A DNA stretch of 64,000 nt from Candidatus Nanopelagicales bacterium (GTDB lineage Bacteria > Actinomycetota > Actinomycetes > S36-B12), in contig JAGYJJ010000002.1 in the NCBI GenBank assembly GCA_018402235.1, positions 28,069 to 92,068 on the forward strand, given 5' to 3'. Made by a program: the position numbers and the translations under genes. This document shows positions 55,165 through 64,000 of this stretch, in pieces. Within the stretch, counting starts at the first letter, position 1, and every line of letters begins with the position of its first letter. Below the pieces are notes generated by a model that ran no database searches, had not been told where the DNA came from, and worked only from the letters and a program-made list of their open reading frames with translations.

Positions 55165-56217
55165 TTACCGGCCGGCGGTAGCCAGCGCTCCTGCTGCGAG
55201 CGCATCACCGATCTGCGACGTCGAACGAACGACATCGCCCCGCGATTCAAGGTCGGCCGCCACGGCAGCCTCGACCCAGCCAGCCGCCTCGGTCTCACCC
55301 ACGTGATCAAGAAGCATTGCCAGCGACATGACGGTGGCAGTCGGATCGGCCTTACCTTGGCCCGCAATATCGGGAGCCGAACCGTGCACCGGCTCAAACA
55401 TCGACGGATTCGAGCGAGAAGGATCGATGTTGCCGCTTGCGGCAAGTCCGATTCCCCCGCCAATGGCTGCACCGATGTCGGTCAGGATGTCGCCGAAGAG
55501 GTTGTCGGTCACTACAACGTCGAATCGATCCGGATTGGTGATGAAAAACATCGACGCCGCATCGACGTGCTGGTAATCCGTGGCCACTTCGGGATACTCC
55601 GCGGCCACCCGATCGAAAGTCCGCTTCCACAGGGAACCGGCGTTCACCAGCACATTTGTCTTGTGAACCAAGGTCACGTGCTTGCGTCGCTTCATTGCCC
55701 GATCGAAGGCATCGCGCACGATGCGTTCCACACCGAACGCAGTATTCAGACTCTCTTCGACGGCTACTTCCTGCGGAGTGTCCTTACGCAGCACTCCGCC
55801 AGCGCCTACGTAGGGCCCCTCAGTACCTTCGCGACAGACGACGAAGTCGATTGTCTTGCCACCGGCGAGCGGACCGGTGATACCTGGGTACAACTTCACT
55901 GGTCGCAGGTTCACGTGGTGGTCCATCACGAAGCGCAGCGGCAGCAGTACGCCACGCTCCAGGACACCTGGCGGTACCGATGGATCTCCGATTGCACCGA
56001 GCAAGATCGCGTCGAACGTTCGTAATTCCTCGACCACCGATTCCGGCAGCAGGTCGCCTGTGGAGTTGTAGCGACGTGCCCCCAGGTCGTACTCCGTGGT
56101 GGTCACCTCAAGGCCGGCTGCTGGGGCGATGACCTCCAGCACCTTCATGGCCTCAGCCACCACCTCTGTGCCAATGCCGTCACCAGGGATCAATGCGAGA
56201 TTCAGATTGCGCGCCAT
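55165..56217 (-). CDS. leuB: 3-isopropylmalate dehydrogenase
   Basis: [54 protein letters not shown]; internal Met start. Confidence 0.95.
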   Translation of the reverse strand: MARNLNLALIPGDGIGTEVVAEAMKVLEVIAPAAGLEVTTTEYDLGARRYNSTGDLLPESVVEELRTFDAILLGAIGDPSVPPGVLERGVLLPLRFVMDHHVNLRPVKLYPGITGPLAGGKTIDFVVCREGTEGPYVGAGGVLRKDTPQEVAVEESLNTAFGVERIVRDAFDRAMKRRKHVTLVHKTNVLVNAGSLWKRTFDRVAAEYPEVATDYQHVDAASMFFITNPDRFDVVVTDNLFGDILTDIGAAIGGGIGLAASGNIDPSRSNPSMFEPVHGSAPDIAGQGKADPTATVMSLAMLLDHVGETEAAGWVEAAVAADLESRGDVVRSTSQIGDALAAGALATAGR

Positions 56218-56298
56218 GGGGCGCAAGGGTAACGACCCACGAAGGAGCACAATGTTTGCATAGTCGAAGACCCCAACAGATGATGGAAGTGATACGCC

Positions 56299-56511
56299 AT
56301 GGCTCGCAAACGTTGGACTGACCTCACGCCAGGACAACAGACAGCCGTCCTTATTGGGGCTTCCGTCCAACTGTCGCTCGCCGCCACCGCATGGGTGGAC
56401 CTCGCCAAGCGCCCCAGAGATGTCGTCCGCGGACCCAAGCCGCTCTGGGCCGCCGCCATCGCGGTCAATTTCCTAGGGCCGATCGCCTACTTCGTCGCTG
56501 GCCGGCGCTGA
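56299..56511 (+). CDS. Small membrane protein resembling the PLDc N-terminal domain
   Basis: [70 protein letters not shown]; two TM helices. Confidence 0.7.
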   Translation: MARKRWTDLTPGQQTAVLIGASVQLSLAATAWVDLAKRPRDVVRGPKPLWAAAIAVNFLGPIAYFVAGRR

Positions 56512-56523
56512 TAGCCTCTGCGC

Positions 56524-56565
56524 ATGCGTTCGTTCCTGCTCCTTCGCAGCCGCGGCGAGGCCTAG
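56524..56565 (+). promoter_or_regulatory. Predicted Leu-rich leader peptide (attenuator) upstream of leuA
   Basis: ATG CGT TCG TTC CTG CTC CTT CGC AGC CGC GGC GAG GCC TAG = MRSFLLLRSRGEA*; TAGCCT hexamer at 56512-56517, 6 nt upstream. Confidence 0.82.
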
Positions 56566-56597
56566 ACACCGGCCTCCTCGTCGCGGGGGTGCTGCGT

Positions 56598-56616
56598 GGC
56601 CGGTTCCCGGCCCTTT
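56598..56616 (+). terminator. Terminator-like hairpin before leuA
   Basis: GGCCGG-TTC-CCGGCC followed by CTTTCT; competes with ACCGGCC (56568-56574)/GGCCGGT pairing. Confidence 0.6.
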
Positions 56617-56625
56617 CTCACCTAG

Positions 56626-58380
<1,755 letters not shown>

Positions 58381-58390
58381 TCTTCGGGGG

Positions 58391-59980
58391 CTACGCGGAC
58401 AACGAGACGAACCGACCAGAGTGCGCCCCGATCTTCTCGGAAATCGAGTCCACCAACTCGGCTGGAATGGCCGAGTCGACGCTCAACACCATGAGCGAGT
58501 GATCGGTGTCGTCCCGGCTCACCTGCATACCGCCGATGTTGATGTCTGCTCCGCCCAGAAGGTTGCCAACGATGCCTACAACACCGGGCTTGTCGTGATA
58601 GCGGTAGAAGGCAAGGTGGTCGTTGACCGGGACATCCACATCGAAGCCATCCACCTCGACGATCTTTCCCTGGTGGCGTGGGCCCGCAACGGTGCCACCC
58701 ACGCACACCTTCACGCCATCCGTGAGCGTCAAAAGAACGCGGACCAGCGAACGGTGATCTCCGCTATTCGCATCCGTCGTGAGCGCCACTTCCACTCCGC
58801 GTTGCTCGGCGATAACAGGTGCGTTCACGTAAGAAACGGGATCATGAACGAGCATCTGGAAGACACCCTTGAGGGCGGAGAGTTCCAGAACGCGCACGTC
58901 GTGTTCGACAACTTCTCCCAGGACCTCGATGTCGACCCGCTCGACTGCTGCAGGTGCCAGTCCGCACGCGATCGCACCGATTTGCTCAGCCAGCGGCAGT
59001 AACTGCTTGACGTCGTCCTCGATCTGACCGCCTTGGACGTTCACCGCGTCCGGCACAAGTTCGCCAGCGAGCGCTAAGCGAACAGACTTGGCAACAGCGA
59101 TGCCGGCCTTCTCCTGGGCTTCGTCAGTCGATGCCCCAAGGTGCGGAGTTGCGACGACGTTTTCAAGGGTGAACAGCGGCGAGTCAGTACAGGGCTCTTT
59201 CGCATACACATCCAGACCCGCACCGGCAACGCGCCCATCGGCTAGCGCCTTGTAGAGAGCATCTTCGTCGATGATGCCACCGCGGGCCGCATTGATGATG
59301 TGAACGGTCGGCTTGACCTTGGAAAGCGCTTCGTCGCCGATGAGACCTACCGTTTCGGGTGTCTTGGGCAGATGAACGGTGATGAAGTCGGCCTCGGCAA
59401 GGAGTTCATCCAAAGTGACCATCCGCACACCCAGTTGCGCCGCACGGGCCGGCTGAACGTAGGGGTCATAAGCGATGAGGTTCACCCCGAAAGCCGCTAG
59501 CCGCTGCGCAACCAGGATGCCGATCCGACCCAATCCCACAATGCCAACGGTCTTGTCTGCAACCTCAACACCGGTGTACTTCGAGCGCTTCCACTCTCCA
59601 CGGTGCAGGGCGGAATTTGCGGGAACGATGTTTCGAGCGCTCGCGAGCAGAAGACCCACGGCCAGTTCGGCTGCGCTAACAATGTTGGAGGTGGGCGCGT
59701 TGACCACCATCACCCCGGCTTGGGTTGCCGCCTTGACATCGACGTTATCTAGCCCGACGCCGGCCCGGGCTATCACCTTCAGGCGCTTGGCAGCTGCGAT
59801 CGCCTCGGCATCGACCTTCGTAGCCGAGCGCACCAAGATGGCGTCGACATCGACAATTGCCGGCAACAGTTCATCGCGGTTGGCTCCATCGCATTGAATG
59901 ATCTCGAAATCCGGACCTAGTGCCTCAACTGTGGCAGGAGACAACTCTTCAGCAATAAGAACGCGTGATGTGGGCACCAA
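58391..59980 (-). CDS. serA: D-3-phosphoglycerate dehydrogenase
   Basis: RAGVGLDNVDVKAATQAGVMVVNAPTSN, VGIVGLGRIGILVAQRL, C-terminal ACT domain. Confidence 0.97.
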   Translation of the reverse strand: MVPTSRVLIAEELSPATVEALGPDFEIIQCDGANRDELLPAIVDVDAILVRSATKVDAEAIAAAKRLKVIARAGVGLDNVDVKAATQAGVMVVNAPTSNIVSAAELAVGLLLASARNIVPANSALHRGEWKRSKYTGVEVADKTVGIVGLGRIGILVAQRLAAFGVNLIAYDPYVQPARAAQLGVRMVTLDELLAEADFITVHLPKTPETVGLIGDEALSKVKPTVHIINAARGGIIDEDALYKALADGRVAGAGLDVYAKEPCTDSPLFTLENVVATPHLGASTDEAQEKAGIAVAKSVRLALAGELVPDAVNVQGGQIEDDVKQLLPLAEQIGAIACGLAPAAVERVDIEVLGEVVEHDVRVLELSALKGVFQMLVHDPVSYVNAPVIAEQRGVEVALTTDANSGDHRSLVRVLLTLTDGVKVCVGGTVAGPRHQGKIVEVDGFDVDVPVNDHLAFYRYHDKPGVVGIVGNLLGGADINIGGMQVSRDDTDHSLMVLSVDSAIPAELVDSISEKIGAHSGRFVSLSA

Positions 59981-60011
59981 CTGATCCTAGCGGCGGCTGA
60001 ACGTTTCGCAT

Positions 60012-61241
60012 TCAGCGGCGATCGCCGCGTGACTTAGACCACGCCGTGAAAGACGTGATGGAGCCCGAGTGGGGACGGCGCAGCCAGGGCCACGGTTGAA
60101 CCTGCGAAGGTTGTGCAGTTGATGTCACGCGCCGCCAACCAGGAACTGGCGTGAATGTCACAGCGAAAGCGCCGAGCGATATCAGCACCTCTGCTACATC
60201 ACCTCGATAGATGTGCAGCGACCGGCGCTGCGCTAGATCGGCGAGCGCTTCGGTAAGGAACACCAGACGCAGGTACGACAACCGCAGCCGGCGAAGAAGC
60301 GGTTCGTCGAAGATGAATACCACCGGCACATGGGGATTGGCCCGCAGCGCTGGGTCGTCGTCCCCCAGACTCTCTGCGGTCAACCACACGAAGCCGGGAT
60401 CAGCGACGGTGACGGGCTCGCGTGGGCCAGCTGTTGCCTCAACGTCAGTGTCGCGACGCATACGCGGGTCAACGAAGGACCGCGGTTCGGGGACTATCTC
60501 GTCGGGCCACCCCTCGATCGGACAGTCGCTGGCTAGTGGACACCTACCGCACAGCTCAGGAGCGCGTTTGCGCACCTGCCACCGTGAGAAGCCGTAGGGC
60601 TTACCGGTCAAGGCTCCGACCGTCCACTGCCAACCCGACCGATTGGCTGCGCGCGAACCATCGAGCAGATGCCGGAAGAAAAGATCCTCTCCGTCGCGCC
60701 AGCCCCAGCCCTCGCGCACCGTCCAGTGGGATGCCAGCCACATGCGCGCCTGATTCGTCAGATACCCAGCTCGCGTCAGTTCCTGCCACGACTCCTGCAG
60801 GCACGCGGCCTCGGTGTCCCAGGGATTGCGTTCGGGAGGTCCGTCCTCACGCACCGTATAACGCAACGAACGTTTAGTGGCATCCCCCAAACGGGCGTAG
60901 AGATGGCGGGCGTACTCCTGCCACAGCAGTTCATCGCGGAACTTCTCAACATCGACGCTGGGTCCACCGGCAACGAAGTCGTAGACGCGAGGCAACTGCA
61001 GCAGACCATGGCGAATGTAGGGCGACAGACCCGAGGCCCCGCGGGCCGCAACAGGCAGCACCGTGTTCCTGCGCCGCGCATAGCCGGCTACGTCAAATGC
61101 TTGTAGTGCCGCATCGGCCGCTTGCTGTCCGCCGTGTATCGGAGCACCCGCGGGATCACCACTGGCCAGATCCCCCAGATGCTCGCGCACCCACGTGAGA
61201 ACGTTCTGGCGACCCAGATCCGGCGTGGGTAGCGACTTCAT
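60012..61241 (-). CDS. Photolyase/cryptochrome-related flavoprotein with FAD-binding domain first and photolyase alpha/beta-like domain last
   Basis: FAD-binding-7-type ...FRDELLWQEYARHLYARLG...LTRAGYLTNQARMWLASHWTV...LFFRHLLDGSRAANRSGWQWTVG...; then CGRCPLASDCPIEGWP; then VWLTAESLGDDDPALRANPHVPVVFIFDEPLL...FLTEALADLAQRRSLHIYRGDV. Confidence 0.85.
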   Translation of the reverse strand: MKSLPTPDLGRQNVLTWVREHLGDLASGDPAGAPIHGGQQAADAALQAFDVAGYARRRNTVLPVAARGASGLSPYIRHGLLQLPRVYDFVAGGPSVDVEKFRDELLWQEYARHLYARLGDATKRSLRYTVREDGPPERNPWDTEAACLQESWQELTRAGYLTNQARMWLASHWTVREGWGWRDGEDLFFRHLLDGSRAANRSGWQWTVGALTGKPYGFSRWQVRKRAPELCGRCPLASDCPIEGWPDEIVPEPRSFVDPRMRRDTDVEATAGPREPVTVADPGFVWLTAESLGDDDPALRANPHVPVVFIFDEPLLRRLRLSYLRLVFLTEALADLAQRRSLHIYRGDVAEVLISLGAFAVTFTPVPGWRRVTSTAQPSQVQPWPWLRRPHSGSITSFTAWSKSRGDRR

Positions 61242-61251
61242 CACTGCACCT

Positions 61252-61632
61252 TCATGGTCGGGCCTTGCGAATCCGGATTGGCCCCTTGGCGGTCGACGGA
61301 TCGACCACTTGTCCCTTCTGGGTGATCTCCACATTGCCGGATGCAACAAGCCTGCGCGCTGCGCGGCGAGCCGGCTCCATCAAGGTGCGCCAGTCGTCTC
61401 CCCCAACCGCTTGCGCTGCTTCGCTCGGACAGATGCTCGCATCGTGCGCCCGCGCTTCCAGCAACTCGATGATCGTGTTCTCAAGAACCACATCGGCTTC
61501 GCTCACCCGACGCTTGCGGCACGCGTCAGAGCAGAAGCGCACGTCATCCCAGTTACGTTCCCAGGACTTGCGCCAGGCCATTTCCCGGCCACAGGACTTA
61601 CATACCTTCGTGTCCCCTGCTCGGCCAGGCAT
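61252..61632 (-). CDS. DUF2256 + DUF3253-like zinc-ribbon protein
   Basis: [34 protein letters not shown] (DUF2256-like) followed by winged-helix-like [48 protein letters not shown] (DUF3253-like). Confidence 0.8.
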   Translation of the reverse strand: MPGRAGDTKVCKSCGREMAWRKSWERNWDDVRFCSDACRKRRVSEADVVLENTIIELLEARAHDASICPSEAAQAVGGDDWRTLMEPARRAARRLVASGNVEITQKGQVVDPSTAKGPIRIRKARP

Positions 61633-61650
61633 GTAGTGGTTGCCAGCGCC

Positions 61651-62712
<1,062 letters not shown>

Positions 62713-62732
62713 CTATCGGGGCACGGGGTGAG

Positions 62733-63257
62733 TCACGCCGTGCGGTCGACCGGTCGCAGCGACCGTTCGCTGATGGAGCGCGAACCTCGGCCCACCGCCA
62801 CCAGCCCCGACTTGACCAGCTCGGTCACGCCGAATGGCTCGAGAACCCGCAAGAGAGCTTCGAGTTTGTCGTGCGCACCGGTGGCTTCGATGGTCACTGC
62901 ATCGTTGCTGACGTCGACCACTTTCGCCCGGAACAACTGCACCGTCTCCAGGATGTGCGAACGGGTGTCGAGATTCGCCTTGACTTTGACAAGCATAATT
63001 TCTCGCTGAACGGAGGAGTCCTCATCGAGCTCCACGATCTTGAGCACGTTGATGAGCTTGTTGAGCTGCTTGGTCACTTGCTCGAGCGGCAGCCGGTCCA
63101 CGTTCACCACGATCGTCATTCGAGAAACATCGGGCAGTTCGGTGGGCCCCACAGCGAGCGACTGGATGTTGAATCCGCGGCGAGAGAACAAACTTGCAAC
63201 CCGCGCGAGCACGCCGGGCTTGTCCTCTACGAGGACGGACAGTGTGTGCCTGGTCAT
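62733..63257 (-). CDS. ilvN: Acetolactate synthase small (regulatory) subunit
   Basis: [40 protein letters not shown]. Confidence 0.97.
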   Translation of the reverse strand: MTRHTLSVLVEDKPGVLARVASLFSRRGFNIQSLAVGPTELPDVSRMTIVVNVDRLPLEQVTKQLNKLINVLKIVELDEDSSVQREIMLVKVKANLDTRSHILETVQLFRAKVVDVSNDAVTIEATGAHDKLEALLRVLEPFGVTELVKSGLVAVGRGSRSISERSLRPVDRTA

Positions 63258-64000
63258 CAGTCGTCACTTCCCCACTCGGGAGCCATAGCGCGGGCCACCA
63301 TGAGTTCGTCGTTACTCGTGCCCGCCGCAACCATGGGCCAGACCATCGCGTCCTTGTGAACCTGGAAGTCGATAACCACGGGGGCATCGTTAATGCCCAT
63401 CGCCTTCTCGATAACCGAATCGACTTCGTCGGCGCTCGTAGCCTGCAGGCCGTAGCACCCGTACGCCTCGGCGAGCTTGACGAAATCCGGGAAGGAGTGC
63501 GAGTGCAGATCGGTATTGGAGTAGCGCTCGTTGTAAAAGAGCGTCTGCCACTGGCGCACCATGCCCAGTGAAGAGTTGTTGATCAGCGCCACCTTGATGG
63601 GGATGTTGTTGATCGAACAGGTGGCGAGCTCCTGATTGGTCATCTGGAAGCAGCCATCGCCGTCCACGGCCCACACGGTCGTGTCGGGTCGACCCACCTT
63701 GGCTCCCATAGCAGCGGGTACGGCGTAGCCCATGGTCCCCAGACCCCCGGAGTTCAACCAGGTAGCTGGGTGTTCGTAACCGATGAACTGCGCAGCCCAC
63801 ATCTGGTGCTGCCCCACACCTGCGGTGTAGATCGACTCCGGTCCGGAGATTTTTCCGAGTCGTTCGATCACGTACTGCGGGGACAACGTTCCGTCGTCGG
63901 GCAAGTCATAGCCAAGAGGATAGGTGTCGCGCAGCCGATTGAGCTGACCCCACCAATCCGCGTAATCGGGCTTGGCGCCATCGGCCATCTCCGCTTCGAT
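63257..64000 (-). CDS. ilvB: Acetolactate synthase large subunit, C-terminal part (runs off window end)
   Basis: [71 protein letters not shown]. Confidence 0.96.
   Translation of the reverse strand: MEAEMADGAKPDYADWWGQLNRLRDTYPLGYDLPDDGTLSPQYVIERLGKISGPESIYTAGVGQHQMWAAQFIGYEHPATWLNSGGLGTMGYAVPAAMGAKVGRPDTTVWAVDGDGCFQMTNQELATCSINNIPIKVALINNSSLGMVRQWQTLFYNERYSNTDLHSHSFPDFVKLAEAYGCYGLQATSADEVDSVIEKAMGINDAPVVIDFQVHKDAMVWPMVAAGTSNDELMVARAMAPEWGSDD

Overview
This is a gene-dense window from a high-GC actinobacterium. It is almost entirely housekeeping, and its gene order strongly resembles the cdsA-frr-pyrH-tsf-rpsB ... serA-ilvC-ilvN-ilvB block of mycobacteria and streptomycetes. I see no transposase, prophage, plasmid gene or CRISPR array. 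Contents: a possible amine/glutarate catabolic cluster (1-3.7 kb); prpE and an ion channel; the translation/cell-envelope block cdsA to xerC; dprA, comM, yraN, rnhB, two lepB; rplS-trmD-rimM-khpA-rpsP-ffh; glnD-glnB-amtB; ftsY-smc-mutM-rnc-ACP-plsX-rpmF; coaD-rsmD-recG; rpmB; thiL; ddl; gpsA; cofC; hup; leuD-leuC; tRNA-Glu and tRNA-Gln; gltX; cimA; ilvE; leuB; leuA; serA; a photolyase-like gene; and ilvC-ilvN-ilvB. The most interesting observations are: (1) a predicted Ile/Thr-rich leader-peptide attenuator before cimA and a Leu leader-peptide attenuator before leuA, both with a start codon exactly 6 nt after a -10-like hexamer; (2) a composite repeat/motif shared by the rplS and cimA upstream regions (nested palindromes at one, a 22-bp tandem array at the other); (3) a photolyase with apparently inverted domain order paired with a DUF2256/DUF3253-like gene; (4) two GlnR-like boxes before amtB; (5) a degenerate ACP between plsX and rnc; (6) a 12-bp coding repeat at the 5' end of cofC; (7) an S16 protein with an 11-residue-repeat tail; (8) at least nine single-base frameshifts plus one in-frame TGA in conserved genes, which most economically indicates consensus errors and needs read-level checking. 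All calls come from reading the sequence and supplied translations; no database search was run.
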